Shown in pieces: positions 34,072 to 42,604 of a DNA stretch of 51,690 bases. Position 1 is the stretch's first letter. Each line of letters opens with the position of its first letter. This stretch comes from an uncultured Saprospirales bacterium (GTDB taxonomy: Bacteria > Bacteroidota > Bacteroidia > Chitinophagales > Saprospiraceae). The notes beneath the pieces were generated by a model, which searched no databases, had not been told where the DNA came from, and saw nothing but the letters and a program-made list of their open reading frames with translations. Location: the NCBI GenBank assembly GCA_937926355.1, contig CALAZP010000223.1:1-51690 (forward strand), written 5' to 3'. The position numbers and the translations under genes were made by a program.

Positions 34072-34875
34072 TTAATCGTTCTTTAAAATTACTTCGCCCC
34101 TGCCCCATGCATAGACATAAGTCAATTTAGATAAGTCATTCATTAAGTCAACTTCTAACGTTTTAAAATAATCTCCCTCCATAGGCTCATTGATTTGACT
34201 CACCACTCCTATAGGAATATCCGGGGGAAAAATATTTGAATATCCACTAGTTACAATAGTATCTCCAATCGCCACTGTTGCATGAGCAGGAATATCCTCT
34301 ATTATCATGTGAAAAGGGTCAACCTCTTTTCTCACCATATTGCCGAAAAAACCCGTTCTCCCAATTCCCGCCGAAATCCTGGCTTGTCTATGCAATAAAC
34401 TCATTGCCGTTGCATAGTGATCCCCTGTTTCTATTATAATTCCAACTACACCAACGGAAGAAAAAACTCCCATCTGCGGTTTTATCCCATCTTTTTCACC
34501 TTTATTCAAAAGCAAATAATTATCTGGTAATGCTATTGAATTTGAAAGTACCTTGCATGGAATCATTTCATTCTTTTGAGTTGAAAAGAAATTACTTGCG
34601 TTCTCTTCTTCTAATCTATTGCTCAAACTTATAAGTTGTGCTCTTATGGATGCATTTTCCTCCATAAGTAGGTCATTTTCCTTTTTCAATCGAAAAAAGG
34701 AAATTGCACCTTGGTATTCTTTCACTAATTTCCCTATTGCACTAGAAGCTGATGTGACAAAAAGTCTTTTTTGGGGAGCGCTAAACTGGATAATTAAGAA
34801 AACACTAATGATTTCTAGTATTATAAAAACTAAAAAAGTAATATTCTTTATAATTAATCTGAAAAATTCCAGCAT
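34072..34875 (-). CDS. mreC: Rod shape-determining protein MreC
   Basis: A 267-residue bitopic protein: one N-terminal membrane segment (about residues 10-30), a coiled-coil (about 55-95, rich in E/N/L: KKENDLLMEENASIRAQL), then the periplasmic beta-barrel pair with PQMGVFSSVGVVGIIIE and DTIVTSGYSNIFPPDIPIGVV. MreC activates PBP2 in the elongasome. It lies between mreB (9-base gap) and mreD (4-base gap). Confidence 0.95.
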   Translation of the reverse strand: MLEFFRLIIKNITFLVFIILEIISVFLIIQFSAPQKRLFVTSASSAIGKLVKEYQGAISFFRLKKENDLLMEENASIRAQLISLSNRLEEENASNFFSTQKNEMIPCKVLSNSIALPDNYLLLNKGEKDGIKPQMGVFSSVGVVGIIIETGDHYATAMSLLHRQARISAGIGRTGFFGNMVRKEVDPFHMIIEDIPAHATVAIGDTIVTSGYSNIFPPDIPIGVVSQINEPMEGDYFKTLEVDLMNDLSKLTYVYAWGRGEVILKND

Positions 34876-34884
34876 ATAGCTTTC

Positions 34885-35916
34885 TTAGACACTTCTTCTA
34901 TCTAATAAAAATGTATATCGTTCTGTATTATTAAGGGCAATTCCAGTTCCATGAACTACTGCTTTTAATGGGTCCTTGGCAATGTGTACCTTCAATTTAG
35001 TTCGTTCATTTAACCGCTTGTCCAATCCCCTAAGAAGAGCTCCTCCTCCGGTTAAGTACAATCCCGTCTTATAGATGTCTGCAGCTAATTCCGGTGGTGT
35101 ACTTTCTAGCGCCTTTATTATCGCCTCCTCTATCTTAGAAATAGATTTGTCCAATGCGTGCGCCACCTCACGATACCCAACTTTGATTTGTTTGGGAATT
35201 CCGGACATCAAATCACGACCATTAACAGCATAGTCATCAGGTGGGTTATCTAATTCATGAAGGGCAGACCCTACATTGATTTTTATTTGTTCAGCAGTAC
35301 GCTCCCCGATTAAAATATTGTGCTGCCGCTTCATATATTCTACAATGTCATTGGAAAATTCATCTCCAGCAATTCTAATGGATTGGTCACATACAATACC
35401 AGAAAGTGCTATAACTGCAATTTCTGTTGTCCCCCCTCCAATGTCAATTATCATATTCCCAATAGGCTCCTCCACATCCAAGCCAATACCTAAGGCAGCA
35501 GCCATAGGCTCATAAATTAAGTAGGTTTCCTTAGAATCTACGTGATCAGCAGAGTCAAATACAGCTCTTTTTTCTACTTCCGTTATACCTGAAGGAATAC
35601 AAATAACCATTTTTAGATGAGAAAAAAACCTCCTCTTTTGACCTATCATGTTAATCATACCCTCTATCATACTCTCCGCAGCTTGAAAATCTGCTATTAC
35701 CCCATCTTTTAAAGGCCTAACTGTCTTAATATTCTCATGAGTTTTTTCATGCATTTGCATTGCCTTTTTGCCTACAGCAATAGTTTCCCCAGTCTTTTTA
35801 TCGATCGCTACGATAGATGGTTCATCTACAATGACTTCTCCATCTTGAATAATAAGTGTATTAGCTGTCCCTAAGTCTATGGCTATATCTTGTTTGAAAA
35901 AGCTTAAAAACTTCAT
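34885..35916 (-). CDS. mreB: Rod shape-determining actin MreB
   Basis: A 343-residue bacterial actin that forms membrane-bound filaments guiding lateral wall synthesis. Nucleotide-binding motifs are clear: DLGTANTLI (18-26), the KPLKDGVIADF-type segment RPLKDGVIADF, MIDIGGGTTEIA and LTGGGALLRGL. A hydrophobic FLSFFKQDI at the N-terminus fits the membrane-binding helix/loop. It is the first gene of the mreBCD-mrdA cluster, 49 bases after the M16-like gene on the same strand. No perfect -7 box was seen in that gap. Confidence 0.98.
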   Translation of the reverse strand: MKFLSFFKQDIAIDLGTANTLIIQDGEVIVDEPSIVAIDKKTGETIAVGKKAMQMHEKTHENIKTVRPLKDGVIADFQAAESMIEGMINMIGQKRRFFSHLKMVICIPSGITEVEKRAVFDSADHVDSKETYLIYEPMAAALGIGLDVEEPIGNMIIDIGGGTTEIAVIALSGIVCDQSIRIAGDEFSNDIVEYMKRQHNILIGERTAEQIKINVGSALHELDNPPDDYAVNGRDLMSGIPKQIKVGYREVAHALDKSISKIEEAIIKALESTPPELAADIYKTGLYLTGGGALLRGLDKRLNERTKLKVHIAKDPLKAVVHGTGIALNNTERYTFLLDRRSV

Positions 35917-35965
35917 ATTTGGTATATTCTATATTTTAGAACAGTAAAAATAATCAATCCTTTAT

Positions 35966-37246
35966 CTATAAATTAGTATTTCCAATGATTGCCCAATACA
36001 TTTTATCCAAATTCAAATATTTATTAGCCAGATCTCTCAAATTCTGACTGGTTATGGATCTTATTTTTACATTTTCCTTTTCAAAATAATCTAACGGTAA
36101 GTCTTCAATTAACAACTCTCTCAAGGCACTTGCCTGATTAAATGGCCCGTCTAATAAATTAAGAAAGCTTCCTGATAAGTAATTTTTCACCATCTTGAGC
36201 TCCTCATTGGATATCAATTTTTCTTTTAACTTTTTGACCTCTTGGTGTATACATTGAATGGCTTCTTTTTCTTTACCCTTAGAAACTTCCGTTCCTATTC
36301 CAAAGAATCCCCCGTACCTGAAGGTTTCCAAATGTGCATAAACGTTATAAGTGAGTCCTTGATCTTCCCTCAAACTACCCATTAACCTAGAGCCAAAATA
36401 GCCGCCTAAAACTGTAGTTAAAACAAATAATCCAACGTAATCAGGATGAGATTTATTAAACATATTACCACCAACTCGGATTGCAGTCTGCTGATTGTTC
36501 TCCATTTCCATTGGATATACGCCATAAGATAACAAAGTTTCCCTCTTTATTTTAGGCAGCTCTCCATTAAATCCATTATGAATAGTTTGACCTAAAGTTC
36601 CTTCGAGGATATCCCTAGTGTTGGTTGGCAACTTTCCACTTAAAATTACAGCAGCATTCTCAGCCTTATACCACTTTTCAAAATGCTCAATTAATTCTTT
36701 CCTCCCAATTTTGAGGTATTTTTCCTCGCTGCTGTTGTATCCATAAGGGTGTTCTTTTCCAAATACTAATTCCGTTATACTCCTGTATGCTAATACATCT
36801 ATTTTTTCCAGATCTTCTTTTAACCTGGCTTGGTTCCTGTTTTTGTAAGCATCTAGTTCCTTTATCGGAAATGCTGGATTTTGAAATATCTTTCCAATTA
36901 ATTTTAATACTTCCTTAAAATGTTTGTTTAATAAATAAATGGATATTCGACCCGCATCCAAATTAAATGGCAACTCTAGGGAAGTTCCATAAAAGTCCAA
37001 TTTTTCAGCCAAGTCAGAACCAGTGATTTGGTCAGAACCCTCGATCAATAAGCTATTGGTAACCCTTCCTATCAATGGCTGACTTTCGTAAGGTCTTCCA
37101 GAAAAAAATATAATTTCCAACTTAATCAATTCCTGACTACCTCCTTCAATTAAAAAAACCTTAAGCCCATTGGATAAAATAAAACTTTTAGGAATAGGAA
37201 AAGGGGGGGGCTGTATAGGATAAATCCGTGGCGCTTTAGGTGGCAT
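35966..37246 (-). CDS. M16-like peptidase homologue lacking the zinc motif
   Basis: A 426-residue protein of the M16 (insulinase/processing peptidase) fold. The N-terminal domain should carry HxxEH; at the matching place (about residues 66-78) it reads RVTNSLLIEGS, so the zinc site is missing. The C-terminal R/Y signature LREDQGLTYNVYAH (about residue 315) is kept. This is the pattern of the non-catalytic subunit of heterodimeric M16 proteases, but no active partner gene is next to it. No signal peptide is seen. A C8 tract (plus-strand G8 at 37203-37210) begins 36 bases after the start codon and encodes a Pro run. Confidence 0.88.
   Translation of the reverse strand: MPPKAPRIYPIQPPPFPIPKSFILSNGLKVFLIEGGSQELIKLEIIFFSGRPYESQPLIGRVTNSLLIEGSDQITGSDLAEKLDFYGTSLELPFNLDAGRISIYLLNKHFKEVLKLIGKIFQNPAFPIKELDAYKNRNQARLKEDLEKIDVLAYRSITELVFGKEHPYGYNSSEEKYLKIGRKELIEHFEKWYKAENAAVILSGKLPTNTRDILEGTLGQTIHNGFNGELPKIKRETLLSYGVYPMEMENNQQTAIRVGGNMFNKSHPDYVGLFVLTTVLGGYFGSRLMGSLREDQGLTYNVYAHLETFRYGGFFGIGTEVSKGKEKEAIQCIHQEVKKLKEKLISNEELKMVKNYLSGSFLNLLDGPFNQASALRELLIEDLPLDYFEKENVKIRSITSQNLRDLANKYLNLDKMYWAIIGNTNL
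37203..37210. repeat. G8/C8 homopolymer inside the M16-like gene
   Basis: Eight G on the plus strand (eight C in the coding strand) at codons 13-15 of the M16-like gene. It is the longest G/C homopolymer I noticed in this A+T-rich window. Slippage would shift the frame almost at the start of the protein. Confidence 0.7.
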
Positions 37247-37276
37247 ATAGTTTTATCTGACTTGATATTAAAATGG

Positions 37277-37310
37277 TTCGTGCAAATGTTCTTTATAAAC
37301 AGTATTTTTG
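37277..37310 (+). promoter_or_regulatory. Putative promoter of dnaN
   Basis: TATTTTTG (37303-37310) matches TAnnTTTG, and TTCG (37277-37280), one mismatch from TTTG, lies 22 bases upstream. The dnaN ATG at 37328 would have a leader of about 11 bases. Confidence 0.4.
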
Positions 37311-37327
37311 TTCAAAACTAAAAAGAG

Positions 37328-38443
37328 ATGAAGTTTAGTGTTTCCTCAGCTGAATTACTCAAACACCTTCAATTAGCCTCGGGTTCAATTGGAAGTAATC
37401 AGGTTTTCCCAATTCTTGAGGACTACCTTTTTACTATTAAAAACAATAAACTTTTTGTAGTAGCTTCAGATATGGAGACTTTTTATACCTCCTATATTGA
37501 AGTAATGGCTGATGCAGAGGGAAGTGTAGCCATCCCCGCTAAAATCCTTCTTGATACCCTAAAGGCACTTCCCCAGCAACCCGTTACCTTTACCATAGAG
37601 GAAGATACCAAAATGGTGGAAATTACCTCAGCTTATGGAAAATACAAAATAGCAGGTGAAGACGGTGGTGATTATCCAGCAATTCCTAGTCCGGAAATGG
37701 TGAACACCTTTTCTATTCCTAGTGATATTCTAGAAATGGGGATTTCCAAGACTATTTTTGCTACAAGTACTGATGAATTGCGACCCCCTATGACCGGAGT
37801 GCTTTTTGAAATTGAAAGTGACCGCTTAACCCTTGTAGCTACCGATGCTCATAAATTGGTAAAATTTTCTTATCTAGGAATAGATAGCGAAGAAAATGCT
37901 TCTTTCATAGTACCTAAAAAAGCGTTAAACCTCATAAAAAATGCATTGCCAGATAACGGCTCCATCAGTGTAACCTTTAATGATACTAACGCATTCTTTT
38001 CTTTTGGAGATACCAGACTAATTTGCAGACTAATTGATGCAAAATACCCTGATTACAATGCAGTTATTCCGGTAGATAACCCTCATTTATTGACTATTTC
38101 TAAAGGTGATTTTCAAAACTCACTTAAAAGAATTGCCATATATTCTAACAAGACCACCAACCAAGTAATCCTTAATATTGGAAAAGAGATACTTACCCTA
38201 TCTGCTCAAGACATAGATTTTTCGAATGAGGCCGTTGAAGAGCTCAATTGTGTTTTTGAAGGAGAACCTTTTACCATTGGATTTAATGCCAAATTTTTAG
38301 TAGAAATGCTAAATGTCCTGGAATCTGATGAGGTCAAAATTGAGCTTTCTACTCCCACAAGAGCAGGAATCTTAACCCCTGCAGATCAAATTGAAGGAAC
38401 AGAAATTTTAATGTTGGTTATGCCTGTAATGCTTGGTAATTGA
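37328..38443 (+). CDS. dnaN: DNA polymerase III beta subunit (sliding clamp)
   Basis: A 371-residue ring-forming processivity clamp, the usual length for the family. Three repeated DnaN domains of about 120 residues are evident; the N-terminal MKFSVSSAELLKHLQ, the central ATDAHKLVKF, and the C-terminal LMLVMPVML, which forms part of the protein-binding pocket, are all family landmarks. dnaA and recF, its neighbours in many bacteria, are not here. It is divergent from the M16-like gene and is followed by nadD after 17 bases. Confidence 0.97.
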   Translation: MKFSVSSAELLKHLQLASGSIGSNQVFPILEDYLFTIKNNKLFVVASDMETFYTSYIEVMADAEGSVAIPAKILLDTLKALPQQPVTFTIEEDTKMVEITSAYGKYKIAGEDGGDYPAIPSPEMVNTFSIPSDILEMGISKTIFATSTDELRPPMTGVLFEIESDRLTLVATDAHKLVKFSYLGIDSEENASFIVPKKALNLIKNALPDNGSISVTFNDTNAFFSFGDTRLICRLIDAKYPDYNAVIPVDNPHLLTISKGDFQNSLKRIAIYSNKTTNQVILNIGKEILTLSAQDIDFSNEAVEELNCVFEGEPFTIGFNAKFLVEMLNVLESDEVKIELSTPTRAGILTPADQIEGTEILMLVMPVMLGN

Positions 38444-38460
38444 CCTGAATAATATCCTGG

Positions 38461-39054
38461 ATGAATTTTTCCGAAAAAAAAACGGGACTTTTCTTTGGCT
38501 CGTTTAATCCAGTGCATGTTGGCCATATGATTATTGCCAATTATATGGCAACACAAACGGATTTAGATGAAGTAATTTTAATTGTTTCCCCTCAAAATCC
38601 TCTCAAACCCCAAGCTGCACTTTTAAATAATTACGATAGGTTACACTTGGTAAACCTTGCCATCGGAGACAATCCTGTTCTGCGTTCTAGCGATATTGAA
38701 TTTGCGTTGCCCACGCCATCATATACCATCGATACACTAATGTACCTTAAAGAAAAATACCCCTCTAAAGATTTTACCCTCATCATGGGAGGGGATAACC
38801 TTAAGTATTTACATAGATGGAAAAACTATGAACAATTACTAGAACACTACCGTATTTACTTATATAATAGGCCAACATTTCATGTTCCCGAAAGCTTACT
38901 CAATCACCCAAGCATTCGAATTTTTGATACACCCCAAATGCATATTTCCGCAACGTATATAAGAAAATGTATAAAAGAAAACCGATCCGTTGAGTATCTG
39001 GTTCCCGATGCCGTTTTTAGATATCTCCAAACAACAAATTTTTATAAAAAATGA
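38461..39054 (+). CDS. nadD: Nicotinate-nucleotide adenylyltransferase
   Basis: A 197-residue nucleotidyltransferase that converts nicotinate mononucleotide and ATP to deamido-NAD. The ATP-binding motif GSFNPVHVGH is at residues 13-22 and ISATYIR near the C-terminus is the ISxTxxR motif; LIMGGDNLKYLHRW matches the substrate-binding GxD region. Its stop overlaps the porZ-like start (ATGA at 39051-39054), so it is coupled to a secretion gene of unrelated function. Confidence 0.96.
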   Translation: MNFSEKKTGLFFGSFNPVHVGHMIIANYMATQTDLDEVILIVSPQNPLKPQAALLNNYDRLHLVNLAIGDNPVLRSSDIEFALPTPSYTIDTLMYLKEKYPSKDFTLIMGGDNLKYLHRWKNYEQLLEHYRIYLYNRPTFHVPESLLNHPSIRIFDTPQMHISATYIRKCIKENRSVEYLVPDAVFRYLQTTNFYKK

Positions 39055-41399
39055 AGTCAGTTTGGTCACTCGTTTTCAGCTTTTTTATCACCCTTACTTA
39101 CAGCCAAAATGCCGTAGGGGAATGGAAAAATCATCTGCCATTCCAAGTTGGTTTAGAAGTAACTCAAAGTGAAACCCATATCTATTATTCCTCTGGGTTA
39201 GGAATCGTATCTATCGATAAAAAAACACAAGAATATTCCTTTTTAACTACAGTGGAAGGTCTGAGCTATGCCTCTATCAATACAATTAAATATCTAAGCA
39301 CCCCCATTAATGGGCTAATGGTCGCTTTTGAAAATAGTGCTCTTGATATTATTCTCAATGAAAAAATTATTTCCCTTAATCAAATTGCCAACTTTAAGAC
39401 TTTTACAGGAACCAAACGGATCAATAAAATTCAGCAAGATTCTGATGGCAATGTATACCTGGCTACCTCCTACGGGATCTCTGTTATTGATCCTCTTTCA
39501 TTTGAATTTAAATTCTCCACTTTTACCGGATTTAATGTCAATGATGTTTTAGTCTATGATCAATATATTTACCTTTCTTCTAACGAAGGAATCTTTAGAA
39601 CAGCCCTCTCCAATCCTTTCCCAGAGAATTTTTCAGCTTGGGAAGCATTAGGAGAATCCTTTAACCTGCCAATAAATTATACTGCTGGTCCAATGACCCT
39701 GTGGAACCAGCAATTATTTTTTGAGGTTTCTGGTGAAGTTATGGCCTTTGATGGATTCTTTGCGTTTCCCTTTTTTATTAAAGAGGGGTATGACATCCAA
39801 TATCTCTCCGCTGAACAAAAAGGTCTGTTAGTTGGTCTTTCTTGTGTTTCATCGTGCAACAATGATGCCGTTGTTTACTTTCCCGACGAATCTCAAAATC
39901 CAATAACTTTAGACCCTCCTTGTATCAACCGTCCTAGATATGGTGTTGAAGATCAATTTGGAAGTTTTTGGCTTGCTGATGGATGGTCCAATTTTAGGCG
40001 GGTGGTGGATTTGGTCAATAACGATTGTGAAACTTTTTCTTTTAATAGCCCCTATGCTTCCAGTACTTACAGTATATCAAAAGGAAAAGAATCCATTTGG
40101 GTAGCTGCAGGGGGAGTAAATCCAACCTTTGGTTATAAATTTCTTGATCATGGAGTCTATGAATTATCTCAAAATGGTTGGAAAAATTATAACCGTAACA
40201 CCTCAAGAGCTTTTTGGGGAAGGGATGAAATTTATGGGAGTGGTGGGGACGACGACGATCTTTTGGATATCTTAACCGTTGCCGAACATCCGGAAAATGG
40301 GAAGATATACTTCGGTTCTTTTTACGAAGGTTTATTAGAACTTCAAGATGATACTTATACCCTATTTGATAATACCAATTCTTCCTTAACCAATACTATT
40401 GGAGATAGCAAAAGGACAAGAATTAGTGGACTTGCTTTTGACGATGACTCCAACTTGTGGGTAATTAATCACCTAGCAGCTAAACCGATTTCTGTTTTTT
40501 TACCAGATAAAAGTTGGAAAGCATTTAATCCTTCATGTGGTATTCTGGAGCTGCATCAAGTTAGGATTGATCAATATGGCAATAAATGGATAGTATCTAA
40601 TAGCAATGGTGCCGGATTCATCGTATTTAATGAAAACCTTCTGGAGGTTGAATCCGATAATCAATGCAAAACTTTTAGCTCGTCAAACAGTGAGTTACCT
40701 ACTAATAGAACCAATTGCCTAGAAATAGATCAAAACGGAGAAGTTTGGGTGGGAACAGATCAAGGTATTGCCATCTTTGATTGTGGTAATGACCCCTTTA
40801 ATATCAATTGTCGCGGAATCAAAAGGCTATTTGAACAAAATGGAATCGTCACCAACCTATTAAGCTCTGAGGAAATAATGAGTTTAGCAATCGATGGGGC
40901 TAATAGAAAGTGGGTAGGAACTCAAAATGGGGTTTTTCTATTGTCTGAAGATGGCCTTCAACAATTAAGCCATTACACCATAGACAATAGTCCTTTACCC
41001 AGCAATACCATCACCACCATTTTTGTCGAGCCTACATCCGGCATTGTATACTTTGGAAGTGATAAGGGTTTAGTTTCTCTAAAAAGCACCGCTACCGCTG
41101 CTTCAAAATTTCATGCCCAACCTTTATTAATTTATCCAAATCCCGTTTTACCCGATTACAACGGCCCAATTGTTATAGATGGATTGGCTCAAAATGCCAA
41201 AGTAAAGATTACATCTATTACTGGAGAACTGGTTTATGAAACCATGGCTAACGGTGGGCGAGCTATCTGGAACGGCATTAATACATCCGGCCAGAGAGTA
41301 GCCACTGGCGTTTATTTAGTATTTAGTAGTGGGGAAACTGATTTTTTTACTAGCCAGAAACCTGATGCAGCGACTGGAAAAATATTTTTTACCAAATAA
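39051..41399 (+). CDS. porZ: PorZ-like protein: beta-propeller with T9SS sorting domain
   Basis: A 782-residue exported protein. A signal peptide ends near YSQN (residue 19). The N-terminal WKNHLPFQVGLEVTQSETHIYY segment (split here by family convention) and repeated two-component-regulator-type propeller blades (such as NVYLATSYGISVIDP, GEVWVGTDQGIAIFD, KWVGTQNGVFLLSEDG) fill residues 20-690. The end is a type A sorting domain (YPNPV, then GVYLVFSSG). Length and order fit PorZ of Porphyromonas gingivalis (two propellers plus CTD, about 776 residues), part of the T9SS attachment complex that recognises A-LPS. It could alternatively be a secreted propeller cargo. Confidence 0.8.
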   Translation: MKSVWSLVFSFFITLTYSQNAVGEWKNHLPFQVGLEVTQSETHIYYSSGLGIVSIDKKTQEYSFLTTVEGLSYASINTIKYLSTPINGLMVAFENSALDIILNEKIISLNQIANFKTFTGTKRINKIQQDSDGNVYLATSYGISVIDPLSFEFKFSTFTGFNVNDVLVYDQYIYLSSNEGIFRTALSNPFPENFSAWEALGESFNLPINYTAGPMTLWNQQLFFEVSGEVMAFDGFFAFPFFIKEGYDIQYLSAEQKGLLVGLSCVSSCNNDAVVYFPDESQNPITLDPPCINRPRYGVEDQFGSFWLADGWSNFRRVVDLVNNDCETFSFNSPYASSTYSISKGKESIWVAAGGVNPTFGYKFLDHGVYELSQNGWKNYNRNTSRAFWGRDEIYGSGGDDDDLLDILTVAEHPENGKIYFGSFYEGLLELQDDTYTLFDNTNSSLTNTIGDSKRTRISGLAFDDDSNLWVINHLAAKPISVFLPDKSWKAFNPSCGILELHQVRIDQYGNKWIVSNSNGAGFIVFNENLLEVESDNQCKTFSSSNSELPTNRTNCLEIDQNGEVWVGTDQGIAIFDCGNDPFNINCRGIKRLFEQNGIVTNLLSSEEIMSLAIDGANRKWVGTQNGVFLLSEDGLQQLSHYTIDNSPLPSNTITTIFVEPTSGIVYFGSDKGLVSLKSTATAASKFHAQPLLIYPNPVLPDYNGPIVIDGLAQNAKVKITSITGELVYETMANGGRAIWNGINTSGQRVATGVYLVFSSGETDFFTSQKPDAATGKIFFTK

Positions 41400-41409
41400 A
41401 TACTACAAC

Positions 41410-42552
41410 TTAACTTGCTGGATGCATACTACTCTTCAATACTTGATCATAATATGCTTCGTACTGAGGTAAAATTAAATCTAGAGCAAATTTTTTAGCT
41501 TGCTCTAATGCGTTTTGTCTAAATTGAAGCAACCTCTGATCATCTCCTATTATTTTTAGGGTGTTTTTAGCCATGTCTTCTACAGAACCAATAGGACTCA
41601 AATACCCTGTTTTACCATGGATATTAACCTCTGGCAATCCGCCTACATCAGTAGATATGACAGGTACTTCACATGCCATTGCTTCCAATGCTGCCAAACC
41701 AAAGCTCTCATTTTCCGAAGGAATTAAAAACACATCCGAAACTGCTAATATCTCCTCCACTGCATCTTGCTTTCCCAAAAATCTGATATGATCAATAAGT
41801 CCTAATTCTCTGGACAGTGATTCCGCTTTTCTTCTATCTGGCCCATCTCCAATCAATAATAATTTAGACGGCAAAACATGATGAACTTTATCAAATACTC
41901 TTATTACATCATCCACCCTCTTAACTTTTCTAAAATTAGAAATATGGGTGAGGATTTTTTCACCATTAGGTGCAATTGCCTTTTTGAAATGTTCCTTACT
42001 AGTCTTTTTAAATCTGGTAAAATCTACAAAATTATAAATAACCTCAATTTCGTTTTCAAGATTAAAAGACCTTATTGTTTGTTCCTTCAAACTTTTAGAT
42101 ACCGCGGTAACTCCATCTGATTTATTGATCGAAAATTCTACCACAGGGGCAAAATCTTTATTTTTTCCAACCAAAGTAATATCCGTCCCGTGAAGGGTTG
42201 TAACAACAGGAATATACCTTCCCTTATTAAGGAGAATTTTTTTAGCCATATATGCTATGGCAGCATGAGGTATAGCATAATGTACGTGTAAAATATCTAG
42301 ATTTTCATACAACACAACATTCACCAATTTGCTAGCCATGGTTGTGTCATAGGGAGAATATTCAAAAAGCGGATAATCCTCCGCATCGACCTCGTGGAAA
42401 TAAACTTTTTCTTGAAAATTGGCTAATCTTGCCGGTCTTTTGTAGGTAATGAAATGGATTTCATGACCTCTTTTAGCCAAGGCTACACCAAGTTCCGTTG
42501 CCATTACTCCACTTCCACCGTACGTCGGGTAACAAACTATTCCAATTTTCAT
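41410..42552 (-). CDS. bshA: N-acetyl-alpha-D-glucosaminyl L-malate synthase BshA
   Basis: A 380-residue GT4 glycosyltransferase that joins UDP-GlcNAc and L-malate, the first step of bacillithiol synthesis. The N-terminus (GIVCYPTYGGSGVMATELG) and HVHYAIPHA are BshA signatures. The C-terminal Rossmann domain has the GT4 EX7E motif in ENESFGLAALE. BshB and BshC are not adjacent; in this phylum bsh genes are commonly scattered. It ends 10 bases from the convergent porZ-like gene. Confidence 0.94.
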   Translation of the reverse strand: MKIGIVCYPTYGGSGVMATELGVALAKRGHEIHFITYKRPARLANFQEKVYFHEVDAEDYPLFEYSPYDTTMASKLVNVVLYENLDILHVHYAIPHAAIAYMAKKILLNKGRYIPVVTTLHGTDITLVGKNKDFAPVVEFSINKSDGVTAVSKSLKEQTIRSFNLENEIEVIYNFVDFTRFKKTSKEHFKKAIAPNGEKILTHISNFRKVKRVDDVIRVFDKVHHVLPSKLLLIGDGPDRRKAESLSRELGLIDHIRFLGKQDAVEEILAVSDVFLIPSENESFGLAALEAMACEVPVISTDVGGLPEVNIHGKTGYLSPIGSVEDMAKNTLKIIGDDQRLLQFRQNALEQAKKFALDLILPQYEAYYDQVLKSSMHPAS

Positions 42553-42604
42553 CTCCTCTCTATTTAAAATTTACCTCCTTGATACAAAATTAAAGTCTGA
42601 TGGT

